A stretch of 64,000 nucleotides of DNA from Aquabacterium sp. A7-Y (GCF_026153205.1 NZ_JAPFBW010000020.1:62001-126000), one strand, 5' to 3'; numbered from the stretch's first letter, positions 16,883 to 29,611 are shown. Notes: generated by a model from the sequence alone, not told the origin. Translations and numbers: made by a program.

Positions 16883-17943
16883 AGCCACAGTTGCAACACC
16901 TCGCCTCCCCTCCGCTCCTGTCCCAGCCCGCTCCCGCCGACCTCCCGGATGCCCGACACCCTGCCTCGCCTGCGCGACGCGGGGTGCCGGCATGGATCTC
17001 CGTCGGCCTGGTGGAGGACAGCGACCAGCGCCTGCTCGACCTGCGCAACGGGCTGCTGCAGCGGCCCGCCCACATCTCGCCCAAATTCTTCTATGACGCG
17101 CAGGGCTGCGCGCTCTACAGCGCCATCTGCGAGCTGGCCGAGTACTACCCGACACGCACCGAAGCTGCGATCTTCGAACGTCACCGGGACGCGATCGCGC
17201 GCCGCCTGCCACGCGGTGTGCAATGGGTCGACCTGGGCTGCGGCGACGGCGCCAAGTCCTGGCCCTGGCTGAAGCCGGTGGAGGCGCGCCGCTGGGTCGG
17301 CGTCGACATTTCTCCCGAATGGCTCTCGATGTCGCTGCAGGCCGGTGGTCAACAGTTCGTCGAGGTCGAGTTCGTCGGCGTAGCCACCGACTTCACCCGG
17401 CCGCTGCAACTGCACCACGTACTGGGCCAACGCCCGCACTGGCCGCGCGTGTTCTTCTACCCGGGCTCCTCCATCGGCAACTTCCCGCCCGAGCAGGCGC
17501 TGGCGCTGCTCGGCTCGGTGCGCGAGCACCTCGGCCCCGAGGGACGGCTGCTGATCGGCATCGACGGCGTCAAAGACAAGGCGGTGCTGGAGGCCGCCTA
17601 TGACGACGCGCTGGGCGTCACGGCCGCTTTCAACCGCAATGTGCTGCGGGTGGTCAACCGCGAGCTCGACGCCGACTTCGACGCGCGGCGCTTCGCGCAC
17701 CGGGCGGTCTTCAACAGCCGCGACAGCCGCATCGAGATGCACCTGGTGGCCCAGGGCGTGCAGCAGGTGCACCTCGGCACCGACCAGCGCGTCTTCGACG
17801 ACGGCGAGGCCATCGTCACCGAGTACTCCTACAAGTACACGCCGGAGTCCTTCGCCGCCCTGCTGCGCGAAGCCGGCTTCGGCAGCAGCTGGCACTGGAG
17901 CGACGAGCGCGGCTGGTTCCATGTTTTCGTCGCCGGCGCCTGA
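16879..17943 (+). CDS. egtD: L-histidine N-alpha-methyltransferase (ergothioneine synthesis)
   Basis: A 354-residue SAM-dependent enzyme that trimethylates histidine to hercynine, the first step of ergothioneine synthesis. It shows ISPKFFYDAQGCALYSAICEL, the SAM motif WVDLGCGDGAKSWPWL, FFYPGSSIGNFPPEQA, and TEYSYKYTPESFAALLREAGF near the C terminus, all typical of EgtD. The ATG at 16879 gives a roughly 35-residue Pro/Ala-rich N-terminal extension before the conserved region. A later start is possible but no better site is seen. egtB follows after 10 bases, so the two form an operon. Confidence 0.95.
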   Translation: MKPQLQHLASPPLLSQPAPADLPDARHPASPARRGVPAWISVGLVEDSDQRLLDLRNGLLQRPAHISPKFFYDAQGCALYSAICELAEYYPTRTEAAIFERHRDAIARRLPRGVQWVDLGCGDGAKSWPWLKPVEARRWVGVDISPEWLSMSLQAGGQQFVEVEFVGVATDFTRPLQLHHVLGQRPHWPRVFFYPGSSIGNFPPEQALALLGSVREHLGPEGRLLIGIDGVKDKAVLEAAYDDALGVTAAFNRNVLRVVNRELDADFDARRFAHRAVFNSRDSRIEMHLVAQGVQQVHLGTDQRVFDDGEAIVTEYSYKYTPESFAALLREAGFGSSWHWSDERGWFHVFVAGA

Positions 17944-17953
17944 AGGACCCGCC

Positions 17954-19267
17954 ATGGCCTGGATGCCCCCTGCCCCCGCGGCCCCGCCCGCCGCGCCAGC
18001 CCTGCTTGCCACCTTCCGCGCGGTGCGCCGGCAGACCGACGCGCTGGTCGAAGGCCTGACGCCCGAGGACTGCATGCTGCAGTCGATGGCCGACGCCAGC
18101 CCAGTCAAGTGGCACATCGCCCACACCACCTGGTTTTTCGAGACCTTCGTGCTGGAACGCGCCCCGGGCGGCTGGCGGCCGGTGGATCCGGCCTACCGCC
18201 GGCTTTTCAACAGCTACTACGTCGGCGTCGGGGAACGCCACCCGCGGCCCGAGCGCGGCCTGCTCTCCCGGCCCTCGTTCGCGGAGGTGCAGAGTTACCG
18301 CCGCACAGTCGAGCAGCAGGTCGCGGCGCTGCTGGAGCAGCGTGCGCTGGCGCCGGACCTGCTGGCCCTGGTCGAGCTGGGCCTGCACCACGAGCAGCAG
18401 CACCAGGAGCTGATCCTCACCGACCTCAAGCACCACTTCTCGCGCAATCCCCTGCTGCCGGCCTACCGGCCTTTGGGCAAGCGCCCGGTCGGGGACCCTC
18501 CCGGCCCACTGCGTTTCGTCGGCTTCGAGGGCGGTCGCACCGAGCTCGGACATGCCGGCCCGGCTTTCGCCTTCGACAACGAGCAGCCGCGCCACACGGC
18601 CTGGCTGGCGCCCTTCGAGCTCGCTTCGCGGCTGGTCTGCAACGCCGAATACCTGGCCTTCATCGAGGACGGCGGCTACCGGCGCCCTGAGCTGTGGCTG
18701 TCGGACGGCTGGGACCTGTGCAGCCGGGAGGGCTGGCAGGCGCCGCTCTACTGGCAGCGTGACGGCGAGAACGAGGCAGCCGGCTGGCGGCACTTCACGC
18801 TGCAGGGCGAGCGCGAGCCGGCACCGGGCGAGCCGGTCTGCCACCTCAGCTACTACGAGGCCGACGCCTATGCGCGCTGGGCCGGTGCCCGCCTGCCCAC
18901 CGAGGCCGAGTGGGAGACCGCGGCCGCCAGCCTGGGCCCCCCCGGCAGCGGGACCGGCTCGGGTCGCGGCTGCCTGCTGGAGCAGGGCCTCTTCCACCCG
19001 CGCCCCGCCAACGGCGACCCGCTGGCCCAGATGTTCGGCGACACCTGGGAGTGGACCCAGAGCGCCTACCTGCCCTACCCCGGCTTCCGCGCGGCACCGG
19101 GCGCGGTGGGCGAGTACAACGGCAAGTTCATGATCAACCAGATGGTGCTGCGCGGCGGCTCCTGTGCGACGCCGGCCTCACACCTGCGCGCCAGCTACCG
19201 CAACTTCTTCCCGCCGCAGGCGCGCTGGCAGTTCAGCGGGCTGCGGCTGGCGCGCGACGCGGGCTGA
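17954..19267 (+). CDS. egtB: ergothioneine synthase, hercynine oxygenase EgtB
   Basis: A 437-residue non-haem iron sulfoxide synthase that joins a thiol donor to hercynine. The N-terminal DinB-like half carries the metal-binding histidines (VKWHIAHTTWFFETF, then LGLHHEQQHQELILTD). The C-terminal formylglycine-generating-enzyme-like half has LPTEAEWETAA, MFGDTWEWTQSAYLPYPGF and VLRGGSCATP. The start at 17954 is the first Met after the egtD stop, with AAGGA in front. No egtA, egtC or egtE is nearby, so the later steps must be encoded elsewhere or bypassed. It is convergent with the short-chain dehydrogenase, with only 7 bases between stop codons. Confidence 0.95.
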   Translation: MAWMPPAPAAPPAAPALLATFRAVRRQTDALVEGLTPEDCMLQSMADASPVKWHIAHTTWFFETFVLERAPGGWRPVDPAYRRLFNSYYVGVGERHPRPERGLLSRPSFAEVQSYRRTVEQQVAALLEQRALAPDLLALVELGLHHEQQHQELILTDLKHHFSRNPLLPAYRPLGKRPVGDPPGPLRFVGFEGGRTELGHAGPAFAFDNEQPRHTAWLAPFELASRLVCNAEYLAFIEDGGYRRPELWLSDGWDLCSREGWQAPLYWQRDGENEAAGWRHFTLQGEREPAPGEPVCHLSYYEADAYARWAGARLPTEAEWETAAASLGPPGSGTGSGRGCLLEQGLFHPRPANGDPLAQMFGDTWEWTQSAYLPYPGFRAAPGAVGEYNGKFMINQMVLRGGSCATPASHLRASYRNFFPPQARWQFSGLRLARDAG

Positions 19268-19274
19268 GTGCACC

Positions 19275-20135
19275 TCAGCCGTTGATGACCTCGCCGCCGT
19301 TCGGGTGCAGCACCTGTCCGGTCATGTAGCTGGCGTCACGCGAGGCCAGGAAGACGTAGCTGGGCGAGATCTCGTCCGGCTGGCCAGGCCGGGCCATCGG
19401 CACCTTGGCGCCGAAGCTCTCCACTTCGTCCTCGTCGAAGGTGGACGGGATCAGCGGCGTCCACACCGGCCCGGGCGCCACCGCATTGACCCGGATCTTG
19501 CGCTTGGCGAGCTGCTGCGCCAGCGAGCGGGTGAAGGCGACGATGGCGCCCTTGGACGAGGCGTAGTCCAGCAGGTGGGCGCTGCCCCGGTAGGCCGTGA
19601 CCGAGGTCGTGTTGACGATGCTGCCGCCCTCGGGCAGGTGGGGCACCACCAGCCTCGAGAGGTTGAACATGGAGAAGAAGTTGGTCCGGAAGGTCTGCTC
19701 GAGCTGGCTGGCGGAGATGTCCTCGATCTTTTCCCTGGGGTGCTGCTCGGCGGCGTTGTTGACCAGCACATCGATGCGGCCGAAGGTCTCCAGGGTCGAG
19801 CGCAGCACCTGCTCGGCAAAGCTCTCCTCGCCCAGGTCCCCGGCGAGCGCCAGGCAGCGCACCTGCTGCGCCTCGACCTTCTGGATGGTGTGGGCCGCGT
19901 CCTGGTGCTCGTTGAGGTAGACGATCACGACGTCGGCGCCCTCCTTGGCGAAACAGATCGCGACCGAGCGGCCGATGCCGCTGTCGCCGCCGGTGACAAT
20001 GGCGACCTTGCCGCGCAGCTTGCCGCTGCCCACATAGCCCTCGGCATCCGAGGCGGGCGGCGGATCCATCAGGCCTTCGTGTCCGGGCTGGACGTCCTGG
20101 TGCTGCGGCGGCAGCGTCTTCTTGTCTTGCGGCAT
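19275..20135 (-). CDS. short-chain dehydrogenase/reductase, YghA/YdaD-like
   Basis: A 286-residue SDR with an N-terminal extension (KKTLPPQHQDVQPGHEGLMDPPP) typical of the YghA/YdaD general-stress subgroup. The coenzyme motif is TGGDSGIGRS, the active site Y-x3-K is in LDYASSKGA, and NNAAEQHP and PGPVWTPLIPS follow SDR order. It probably reduces aldehydes or sugars with NAD(P)H; the substrate is unknown. The ATG at 20135 is preceded by a good GGAG. It lies downstream of bioB on the same strand with an 82-base gap and may be a separate transcript. Confidence 0.88.
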   Translation of the reverse strand: MPQDKKTLPPQHQDVQPGHEGLMDPPPASDAEGYVGSGKLRGKVAIVTGGDSGIGRSVAICFAKEGADVVIVYLNEHQDAAHTIQKVEAQQVRCLALAGDLGEESFAEQVLRSTLETFGRIDVLVNNAAEQHPREKIEDISASQLEQTFRTNFFSMFNLSRLVVPHLPEGGSIVNTTSVTAYRGSAHLLDYASSKGAIVAFTRSLAQQLAKRKIRVNAVAPGPVWTPLIPSTFDEDEVESFGAKVPMARPGQPDEISPSYVFLASRDASYMTGQVLHPNGGEVING

Positions 20136-20217
20136 GCGGGTGCTCCGGCTGGTTCTCGGTCCCGCAGTCCGGCAAGCGCCGTGCCCCGGCGGGGCAGCGG
20201 CGCGGCGTGGCCCCGCC

Positions 20218-21213
20218 TCAGCCCGCCTGCAGCCCCAGCTTGGTGAACAGCCGCTGGTCGCGCTCCCAGTCCGGGTTGCCGGTGGTGAGCAGCTTGTCGC
20301 CGTAGAAGATCGAGTTGGCGCCGGCCAGGAAACACAGGGCCTGCACCGCGTCGCTCATCTGCTGCCGCCCGGCCGACAGGCGCACGCGTGCCTTCGGCAT
20401 GGTGACGCGCGCGACCGCGATGGTGCGGACGAACTCGAGCGGGTCGAGCGCCTCGATGCCGTGCAGCGGCGTGCCTTCGACCTGCACCAGATGGTTGATG
20501 GGGACCGACTCCGGGTAGGGCTCCATGTTGGCCAGCTGGGCCACCAGCCCGGCGCGCTCGCGCCGCGACTCGCCCATGCCGACGATGCCGCCGCTGCAGA
20601 CGTTCATGCCGGCCGAGCGCACGTGCTCCAGGGTGTCGAGCCGGTCCTGGTAGTCGCGCGTCGAGATGATGCGGCCGTAGGCTTCCGGAGCCGTGTCGAG
20701 GTTGTGGTTGTAGTAGTCCAGTCCGGCATGCTTGAGCGTGCGCGCCTGGGTCTCGCTCAGCATGCCCAGCGTGCAGCAGGCCTCCAGGCCGGCGTCCTTC
20801 ACCACCCGCACCAGCTCGGCCACCTTCTCGACGTCGCGGTCCTTGGGCGCGCGCCAGGCGGCGCCCATGCAGAAGCGTGTCGCGCCTTGCTCGCGCGCGG
20901 CCTCCACCGCGGCGCGGACCGCCTCGACCTCCATCAGCTTGCCGGCCTCCACGCCGGTGTCGTAGTGGACCGATTGGGGGCAGTAGGCGCAGTCCTCCGG
21001 GCAGCCGCCGGTCTTGATCGACAGCAGGGTCGACAGCTGGATCTCGTTGGCCTGGAAATGCTCGCGGTGCACACGCTGGGCCTGGAACAGCAGGTCGTTG
21101 AAAGGCAGATCGAACAGGGCCTCGACCGCATCGACGCTCCAGCGCTGCCCTGCGTCGGCGGGCTCGGGATGGCGGCGGATCACGTGAACGGGCTGGGCAA
21201 TGGCTTCGGTCAT
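20218..21213 (-). CDS. bioB: biotin synthase
   Basis: A 331-residue radical-SAM enzyme that inserts sulfur into dethiobiotin to form biotin. The [4Fe-4S] motif CPEDCAYC, the [2Fe-2S] ligand region ([25 protein letters not shown]) and YYNHNLDT are diagnostic. The frame is open to 21453; the ATG at 21213 gives the usual N-terminal length. It follows the thiamine operon by 73 bases on the same strand, so two sulfur-using cofactor pathways are adjacent. No other bio genes are in the window. Confidence 0.97.
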   Translation of the reverse strand: MTEAIAQPVHVIRRHPEPADAGQRWSVDAVEALFDLPFNDLLFQAQRVHREHFQANEIQLSTLLSIKTGGCPEDCAYCPQSVHYDTGVEAGKLMEVEAVRAAVEAAREQGATRFCMGAAWRAPKDRDVEKVAELVRVVKDAGLEACCTLGMLSETQARTLKHAGLDYYNHNLDTAPEAYGRIISTRDYQDRLDTLEHVRSAGMNVCSGGIVGMGESRRERAGLVAQLANMEPYPESVPINHLVQVEGTPLHGIEALDPLEFVRTIAVARVTMPKARVRLSAGRQQMSDAVQALCFLAGANSIFYGDKLLTTGNPDWERDQRLFTKLGLQAG

Positions 21214-21286
21214 GAATGAAGAGGGGTGACGGATGCGGAACGCGTCAGTGTAAAGCGCAAACCCGGGAGCGGGTTCGCGGGCACGC

Positions 21287-22849
21287 TCAGGAAGCAGCAG
21301 CGACCCCGGACACCGGGCCGGGCAGCGTGCTGCGCGGCAGTGCCGGCGCTGGCAGCGCCTCGGCCGCCCCACCGGCCGCGATGGCCTGCTGCAGGCGCGC
21401 GATCGCGGCCTCGGGGTCGGCGGCATGGGTGATGCCCCGCAACACCGCGACACCCGCGGCGCCGCAGCGTATCGCTTCCAGGCTGCGCGGCTCGTCCATG
21501 CCGGCGATCGCGACCACCGGTTGGTCGAGCACCTGGCACCAGTAGGCCAGGTTGCCCGGCCCCTGCGGCCACCACGGCATGTCCTTCGTCACGGTGGCGT
21601 GGATGGGTCCGCAGGCGATGTAGCTGGGCGCGAGCGCGCGGGCGCGGCACACCTCCCAGTAGCTGTGGGTGCTCAAGCCCAGCCTCAGGCCGGCCTCGCG
21701 CAGCCGCCGCAGGGCCTCCTCGCCGTGGGCCTGCAGGTCTTCCTGGCCCAGGTGCACGCCATAGGCACCGTGCTCGATCGCGAGTTGCCAGTGGTCGTTG
21801 ATGAAAAGCTGTGCGCCGGCAGCCCGGGCGGCGGCGACGGCCCTTCCGATCTCGCGCGACAGCGCCGCGGCGGTCGCGTCCTTGATGCGCAGCTGCACCG
21901 CGCGCACGCCGGCGCGCAGGACCCGCTCGACCCAGGCCCCGCTGTCCACCACGGCATAGAGGCCCAGCTGCCGCTCGAGGAGCGGCGCGAAAGACCGGAC
22001 CTCGTCCGGCTCGCCCGCATGCAGGCCGGGCAGCGCACCGGGACGCAAGGCGAAACCGCGGCGCGGACGCACCGGACCCGCGCCCTGCCCTGCCGGGTAC
22101 GACAGGCGCAGCGCCTCGGTCGTGCTCATCTTGCCGAGCACCGCCGCATCCGCGCTGCAGAAGCCCAGCGCCAAGGCCGCGGCCATGGAGGCGGCGAACA
22201 CACAACCGGTGCCATGGTGGTGCGGCGTGTCCAGCCGCGGCCCGCTCAGCCAGCCGCGTGCCTGCGGTGTGTCGAGCCAGTCGAGCGCCAGCGCGCCGCC
22301 CGCGTCGCCCCCGGTAACCACCACGGCCTCGGGCCCGAGTGCGCGCAGCGCCGCCGCCGCCGAGGCCACGTCGCCATGGCGCAGCAAGGGCTCCCCGGCC
22401 AGCAGCCAGGCCGCTTCGGCGCGGTTGGGGGTGACGACGGTGGCGCGCGGCAGCAGCCGGCCCAGCAGCGCCTCGCGCAGCGGCTCGCCGCTCAGGGTCG
22501 AGCCGGTGCTGGCGCGCCAGACCGGGTCGACCACCAGCGCGACCGGCTGATGCTCACGCAGCCGGTCCAGCCAGTGCACCAGGGTATCGATATGCTCGGC
22601 GCTGCCCAGCAGGCCGGTCTTGATGACCCGCGGCGGCAGGTCCTCGGCCAGGGCTGCGAGCTGAGCTTCGAACATCGCGGGCGAGACCGGCTCGATGCTC
22701 TGCACCGCGGTGGAGTTCTGCGCGGTCAGGGCCGAGATGACGGTGCAGCCATGGACGTCGAAGGCCTCGAAAGCCTTCAGATCGGCTTGCACCCCGGCGC
22801 CGGCGCCGCTGTCGGAGCCTGCGACGCTCCAGATGATGGGGAGGCTCAT
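21287..22849 (-). CDS. thiDE: bifunctional HMP kinase / thiamine-phosphate synthase fusion
   Basis: A 520-residue fusion. Residues 1-265 are ThiD ([50 protein letters not shown]), which phosphorylates hydroxymethylpyrimidine twice. Residues about 290-480 are ThiE ([49 protein letters not shown]), which couples HMP-PP to the thiazole phosphate. ThiD-ThiE fusions are known in several bacteria. The last 30 residues are Ala/Pro-rich. It is the last gene of the thiC-thiO-thiS-thiG-thiDE operon, 18 bases after thiG. Confidence 0.95.
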   Translation of the reverse strand: MSLPIIWSVAGSDSGAGAGVQADLKAFEAFDVHGCTVISALTAQNSTAVQSIEPVSPAMFEAQLAALAEDLPPRVIKTGLLGSAEHIDTLVHWLDRLREHQPVALVVDPVWRASTGSTLSGEPLREALLGRLLPRATVVTPNRAEAAWLLAGEPLLRHGDVASAAAALRALGPEAVVVTGGDAGGALALDWLDTPQARGWLSGPRLDTPHHHGTGCVFAASMAAALALGFCSADAAVLGKMSTTEALRLSYPAGQGAGPVRPRRGFALRPGALPGLHAGEPDEVRSFAPLLERQLGLYAVVDSGAWVERVLRAGVRAVQLRIKDATAAALSREIGRAVAAARAAGAQLFINDHWQLAIEHGAYGVHLGQEDLQAHGEEALRRLREAGLRLGLSTHSYWEVCRARALAPSYIACGPIHATVTKDMPWWPQGPGNLAYWCQVLDQPVVAIAGMDEPRSLEAIRCGAAGVAVLRGITHAADPEAAIARLQQAIAAGGAAEALPAPALPRSTLPGPVSGVAAAS

Positions 22850-22867
22850 CAGCGGGATCTTTTCTTC

Positions 22868-23659
22868 TCAGACTTCGAAGGGTCGCCCGGCGACCGGGGT
22901 CGAGGCCACGGCCATCGGCTGCGGCGCGAGCAGGCCGCTGCGGTAGCCGAGCCGCCCCGCCTCGATGGCGGCGCGAAAGGCACCCGCCATGCCGACCGGA
23001 TCGCTCGCCTGCGCCACTGCCGAGTTGAGCAGCACGGCGTCGAACCCCAACTCCATCGCCTGGGCGGCGTGCGAGGGCGCGCCGATGCCGGCATCGACGA
23101 TCAGCGGCACCTGCGGCAGCCTGGCCCTCAGCGTGCGCAGGGCCCAGGGGTTGAGCAGACCCTGCCCGGAGCCGATCGGCGCGCCCCAGGGCATCAGCAC
23201 GCTGCAGCCGACATCGAGCAAGCGCTGACAGCTGACCAGGTCGTCGGTGCAGTAGGGGAACACCTCGAAACCGTCCTTCACCAACTGCGCCGCCGCATCC
23301 ACCAACTCGAAGGGGTCGGGCTGCAGGGTGTGTTCGTCGCCCACCACCTCCAGCTTGATCCAGTGCGTCTGCAGCAGCTCGCGCGCCATGTGGGCCAAGG
23401 TGACCGCCTCGCGCGCGGTGCGGCAGCCGGCGGTATTGGGCAGCAGTCGGGCGCCGCTGGCGCGGATGATTTCGACGAAGCCGTTGTCGCCGGCACTGCC
23501 CGAGAGCTGGCGCTTCAGGCCCAGCGTGACCACCTCGGTGCCCGAGGCGGCAATGGCCTCGCGCAGCACACCCGGCGAGGGATAGCCGGCGGTCCCCAGG
23601 AAAAAGCGGCTGCGCAAGGCGACGCCGCCGATCAGGAAGTCCGCGCTGTTGTGGTCCAT
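22868..23659 (-). CDS. thiG: thiazole synthase ThiG
   Basis: A 263-residue TIM-barrel enzyme that builds the thiazole phosphate from deoxyxylulose-5-phosphate, dehydroglycine and ThiS-thiocarboxylate. It shows [20 protein letters not shown], the Schiff-base Lys region [18 protein letters not shown], and [18 protein letters not shown]. The ATG at 23659 gives [17 protein letters not shown], the standard start, and lies 2 bases from the thiS stop, implying coupling. Confidence 0.97.
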   Translation of the reverse strand: MDHNSADFLIGGVALRSRFFLGTAGYPSPGVLREAIAASGTEVVTLGLKRQLSGSAGDNGFVEIIRASGARLLPNTAGCRTAREAVTLAHMARELLQTHWIKLEVVGDEHTLQPDPFELVDAAAQLVKDGFEVFPYCTDDLVSCQRLLDVGCSVLMPWGAPIGSGQGLLNPWALRTLRARLPQVPLIVDAGIGAPSHAAQAMELGFDAVLLNSAVAQASDPVGMAGAFRAAIEAGRLGYRSGLLAPQPMAVASTPVAGRPFEV

Positions 23660-23661
23660 GT

Positions 23662-23922
23662 TCAGCCTCCCACGATGGGCTCGAAGCAGGTGACCTGGTC
23701 GCCCGCCTGCAGGCGGCAACCGGCGCGCGCGCCGCGTGCCACGAACTGGCCGTTGACGGCGGTTGCGACCGTCGTCGGCGCATGCCCCAGGCGCTGCAGC
23801 AACTGCTCCAGGCTGGTGCCAGCGCACACATGACGCGGTGCGCCGTTGACGGTGACCATCACCGCGTCCGGCGTGCTGGACAACACATAGGCGTCGGTCG
23901 CCGCGTTTCCAAAGACATTCAT
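23662..23922 (-). CDS. thiS: sulfur carrier protein ThiS
   Basis: A ubiquitin-like sulfur carrier ending in the obligatory Gly-Gly (CFEPIVGG), which is adenylated and thiocarboxylated for ThiG. The ATG at 23922 overlaps the thiO stop (ATGA) and gives 86 residues, about 20 more than usual. An internal ATG at 23859 ([14 protein letters not shown]) gives the normal 65-residue protein. I annotate the longer form because of the overlap, but the shorter may be the true one. Confidence 0.93.
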   Translation of the reverse strand: MNVFGNAATDAYVLSSTPDAVMVTVNGAPRHVCAGTSLEQLLQRLGHAPTTVATAVNGQFVARGARAGCRLQAGDQVTCFEPIVGG

Positions 23923-25007
23923 GACAAAAGCTCCTGGTGCTGCGGCTGCTCGATACCCGCCACCGCCTGCTCGACCAGCGCCGGCGCGATCAGCCAGCCG
24001 TGGCGGAACAGGCCGTTGATGCGCGTCAGCCCGGCACTCGACTGCAGGCCAGGCAGGTTGTCGGGCAAGGCCGGCCGGAGGTTGGCCTCGCTGTGCACGA
24101 TGCGGGCCTCGGCCAGCTCCGGCACCACGCTGTGAGCCGCGCTGAGCAGCGCCAGCGTGCTGCGCAAGGACACCGGCGAGCGGTCCTCGGACTCGATCTC
24201 GCTGGCGCCCACCACGACCAGGTCGCCGGGCCGCGGCACCAGGTAGACGCGCCAGCGTGGGTGCAACAGCCGCACCGGCCGCCCCAAGGGCACGCCCGGC
24301 GCGTGCAGCCAGAAGATCTCGCCGCGCACGCCGCGCACCGGCAGCTCGGGCCGCGCCCCCACGCCGCGCACGTCGAAGACCCAGTCGTAGCGATGCTCGC
24401 CGTCGTCGCAGACCAGCCGGCCGGGCAGCACCGAACGCACGCTGCGGCCCCAGCACCACGAGACGCCGCGCTGGGTGGCGCCTTCGGCCAGGGCCTGCAT
24501 GGCCTGCACGGTGTGGATCTGGCCTTCCTGCTCCAGCAACCAGGCGTGGGCCGGGCCGTGGATGGCGGGCTCCAGCGCGCGCAGCGCGGCCGGCGCCAGC
24601 GGCTGCGGGCAGGCCTCGTCGATCGCCTTGGCCTGCAGCAGGTCGATCAGGCGACGCGCCGCCCCCAGGTCCGCGGCATGCGCCACCAGCAGGCTGCCCG
24701 AGCGGCGGAAGTCGACCTCACCCGGCAGGCGCGCGACGATGTCCTGCCACAGCTGCAGGGAACGAACGCCGAGGGCCGCGACGCGCGTGTCGGCGCACTC
24801 CAGCTCGGCATAGGGGCTCAGCATGCCGGCCGCCGTCCAGCCCGCGGCGCCGCGCGCCTGGGGCCCGGCGGCCGGGTCGAACACCGTGACCCGCCAGCCT
24901 CGGCCGGCCAGCCACCAGGCCAGCAGCCGGCCCAGCAGCCCGGCGCCGGCGATGCCGGCATGCGGCCCCGGCGCCCCCGCCCGGCCTTCAGTGATGAGGC
25001 TTGCCAT
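23919..25007 (-). CDS. thiO: FAD-dependent glycine oxidase ThiO
   Basis: A 362-residue D-amino-acid-oxidase-family flavoprotein that oxidises glycine to dehydroglycine for ThiG in aerobes lacking ThiH. The FAD motif is [34 protein letters not shown] and [15 protein letters not shown] are typical of the C terminus. Its presence instead of thiH fits an aerobic lifestyle. The start at 25007 lies 14 bases after thiC. Confidence 0.94.
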   Translation of the reverse strand: MASLITEGRAGAPGPHAGIAGAGLLGRLLAWWLAGRGWRVTVFDPAAGPQARGAAGWTAAGMLSPYAELECADTRVAALGVRSLQLWQDIVARLPGEVDFRRSGSLLVAHAADLGAARRLIDLLQAKAIDEACPQPLAPAALRALEPAIHGPAHAWLLEQEGQIHTVQAMQALAEGATQRGVSWCWGRSVRSVLPGRLVCDDGEHRYDWVFDVRGVGARPELPVRGVRGEIFWLHAPGVPLGRPVRLLHPRWRVYLVPRPGDLVVVGASEIESEDRSPVSLRSTLALLSAAHSVVPELAEARIVHSEANLRPALPDNLPGLQSSAGLTRINGLFRHGWLIAPALVEQAVAGIEQPQHQELLS

Positions 25008-25021
25008 GGTGCTTGCCCTGC

Positions 25022-27157
<2,136 letters not shown>

Positions 27158-27235
27158 TCAAGCTGCAAGGCCCGCCTGGCAGGATCGGCTCTTGCTGGGC
27201 CTGCTCCACCGCAATCCGGCATCAAGAACAGCAAT

Positions 27236-29431
27236 ATGAGCACAGTGCCCCAGGTCCCGCCCGCCCGCGAACCGACGCTCGAACCCGGACCTTCGCCAGT
27301 GCTCGAAGCCGGCAGGAACTGCTGGCGCATCGAGCCGGCCGAGCGGCTGGCCTTCCTGATCGACGGCCAGGCCTATTTCAGCGCCGTGCGCTCTGCGGTC
27401 GCGCAGGCCCGGCGTTCCATCTTCATCCTCGGCTGGGACATCGACAGCCGCATGCGCCTGGTGCCCGAGGGCGCCAATGACGGACTGCCCGAGCCGCTGG
27501 GCGACTTCCTCGATGCGGTGGTCGCGCGCGGCAACGGCATCCAGGCGCATGTACTGAGCTGGGACTTCGCGATGCTGTTCGCGCTGGAGCGCGAATGGCT
27601 CACCACCTACAAGCTCGACTGGCGCACCCATCGGCACTTGCGCTTTCGCCTCGACGACCGCCACCCTTTCGGCGCTTCCCACCATCAGAAAGTGGTGGTG
27701 GTCGACGACCGGGTGGCCTTCGTCGGCGGCTTCGACCTGACCCGCTGCCGCTGGGACACCTCGGAGCACGCCTGCGGCGAACCGCTGCGCATCGACCCGG
27801 ACGGCAAGCCCTACGGCCCCTTCCACGACGTGGGCGTGATCGTCGAGGGCCCGGTGGCCGCGGCCCTCGGCGAGCTGGCCCGCGAGCGCTGGTGCCGCGC
27901 CACCGGCCAGCGGCTCAAGCCCCCGCAGGCGGCGCCACAGGGCCCCTCGCCGTGGCCGCCGAGGCTGCAGGCGGACCTGGAGGACGTGCGGGTCGCGGTC
28001 GCGCGCACCGAGCCGCGCTTCGACAGCTTCGACGGCGTCGACGAGATACGGCTGATGCACCAGGACGCGATCGCCTCGGCGCGATCTCACATCTATATCG
28101 AGAACCAGTACTTCAGCTCCGCCGCCGTCGGCGCCGCGATCGCCCAGCGGCTGGCCGAACCCGAGGGGCCGGACGTGGTGGTCGTGACGCCGCAGCGCGA
28201 AAGCGGCTGGCTCGAAGAGAGCACGATGGGCGTGCTGCGCTCCCGCCTGCACCGGCGGCTGGCGGCGGCCGACGTGCACCGGCGCTTCCGCGCCTACTGC
28301 CCGCAGATTCCCGAGTTGGGCAAACAGTGTCTCAACGTACACAGCAAGGTCATGACCGTGGACGACGAGCTGTTCTCGGTCGGCTCGGCCAACATCTCCA
28401 ACCGTTCGATGGGCTTCGACACCGAATGCAACCTGGTGGTCGAAGCGGCGGGCCAGGCCGACGCGGCGGCCGCCGCCCGGGTACGGGCGGCCGTCGCGCT
28501 GCTGCGCAACCGGCTGCTGGCCGAGCACCTGGACGTCGCCCCCGACCGGGTCGCGGCGGCGCTGCGCCAGTTCGGCCGGCTCAACGCCGCCATCGAGAGC
28601 CTGCGCCAGGAGGGCCGGCGCACCTTGGCGCCTTCGCGCCCCGAGGTCGCGCCCGAGCTGGAGGCGCTGCTGCCCGAGCAGGCCTTCATCGACCCCGAGG
28701 CGCCGCTGCAGCCTGACCGTTTTGTCGCCCAGTTCGTCCCCAAGGAAGCCAAGCCGCGCGTCTCGCGCCGCACCTTGGCGATCGCCGCGGCGGTGTTCGG
28801 CCTCGGCACCCTGGCGGCAGCCTGGCGCGTCACACCGCTGCAGGGGTTGCTGGATCTCGACGTCCTGATGCGCGCCGCGGAGCAGGTGCGCGAACACCGG
28901 CTGGCCCCGCTGCTGACCCTGCTGGCCTATGTGCTGGCCGGACTGGTGGCCATGCCGGTCACGGCCCTGATCGCCGTTACCGGCATCGTGTTCGGGCCCA
29001 CCGAGGGCCTGGTCTATGCGGTGATGGGTTCCCTGCTGAGCGCGGCCGTGACCTACGGCATCGGCCGTGCCCTCGGGCGCGAGCTGGTGCGGCGTTTCGC
29101 CGGCCGGCGCATCAACCGGCTCAGCCGGGTGCTGGCGCACCGCGGCGTCGTGGCGATGACCGTGGTGCGCCTGCTGCCGGTGGCGCCCTTCACACTGGTC
29201 AATGTGGTTGCCGGCGCCTCGCACATCGGGCTGCGCGACTACCTGCTCGGCACCTTCCTCGGCATGGCGCCGGGTATCTGCATGACGGTGCTTTTCATCG
29301 ACCGCGTCACCGAGGCCGTGCGCGATCCGGGCCTGGGCAGCTTCGCGCTGCTGGCGGTGGTGGTCGCCCTGGTCGTCGCAGGCGCCATCCTGATCCACCA
29401 GCAGGTCAGCGCGCGCGAGCCGGCGCGCTGA
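27236..29431 (+). CDS. phospholipase D-like protein fused to a VTT (DedA/SNARE-associated) membrane domain
   Basis: A 731-residue protein. Residues 20-480 carry two PLD HKD motifs: HHQKVVVVDD with FVGGFDLT, and VHSKVMTVDDELFSVGSAN. The family includes cardiolipin synthases and transphosphatidylases. Residues about 520-720 form a multi-pass VTT domain (LLTLLAYVLAGLVAMPVTAL, FGPTEGLVYAVMGSLLSAAVTYG, VVRLLPVAPFTLVNVVAGAS). The fusion suggests phospholipid remodelling coupled to a lipid-scramblase-like fold. The frame is open far upstream, antisense to thiC; the ATG at 27236 is the first plausible start. It is divergent from the thi operon and 180 bases before glrK. Confidence 0.9.
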   Translation: MSTVPQVPPAREPTLEPGPSPVLEAGRNCWRIEPAERLAFLIDGQAYFSAVRSAVAQARRSIFILGWDIDSRMRLVPEGANDGLPEPLGDFLDAVVARGNGIQAHVLSWDFAMLFALEREWLTTYKLDWRTHRHLRFRLDDRHPFGASHHQKVVVVDDRVAFVGGFDLTRCRWDTSEHACGEPLRIDPDGKPYGPFHDVGVIVEGPVAAALGELARERWCRATGQRLKPPQAAPQGPSPWPPRLQADLEDVRVAVARTEPRFDSFDGVDEIRLMHQDAIASARSHIYIENQYFSSAAVGAAIAQRLAEPEGPDVVVVTPQRESGWLEESTMGVLRSRLHRRLAAADVHRRFRAYCPQIPELGKQCLNVHSKVMTVDDELFSVGSANISNRSMGFDTECNLVVEAAGQADAAAAARVRAAVALLRNRLLAEHLDVAPDRVAAALRQFGRLNAAIESLRQEGRRTLAPSRPEVAPELEALLPEQAFIDPEAPLQPDRFVAQFVPKEAKPRVSRRTLAIAAAVFGLGTLAAAWRVTPLQGLLDLDVLMRAAEQVREHRLAPLLTLLAYVLAGLVAMPVTALIAVTGIVFGPTEGLVYAVMGSLLSAAVTYGIGRALGRELVRRFAGRRINRLSRVLAHRGVVAMTVVRLLPVAPFTLVNVVAGASHIGLRDYLLGTFLGMAPGICMTVLFIDRVTEAVRDPGLGSFALLAVVVALVVAGAILIHQQVSAREPAR

Positions 29432-29611
29432 GCCGCGTTTACAAGCTGTAGTATTCAGCGCGCCGAGCCCGGCAAGATGCAGGTCGATGGCAAGGCCGGC
29501 CCACATGAGGGTCGGCCGCGGTCCGCCAATGGGCGGACAGGACCGGGTGCCTCCGTTTATAGTTCCGCGCCCCCACCCGGGGTGGCTGCCGCGAGCCACC
29601 CGTCCAGATCG

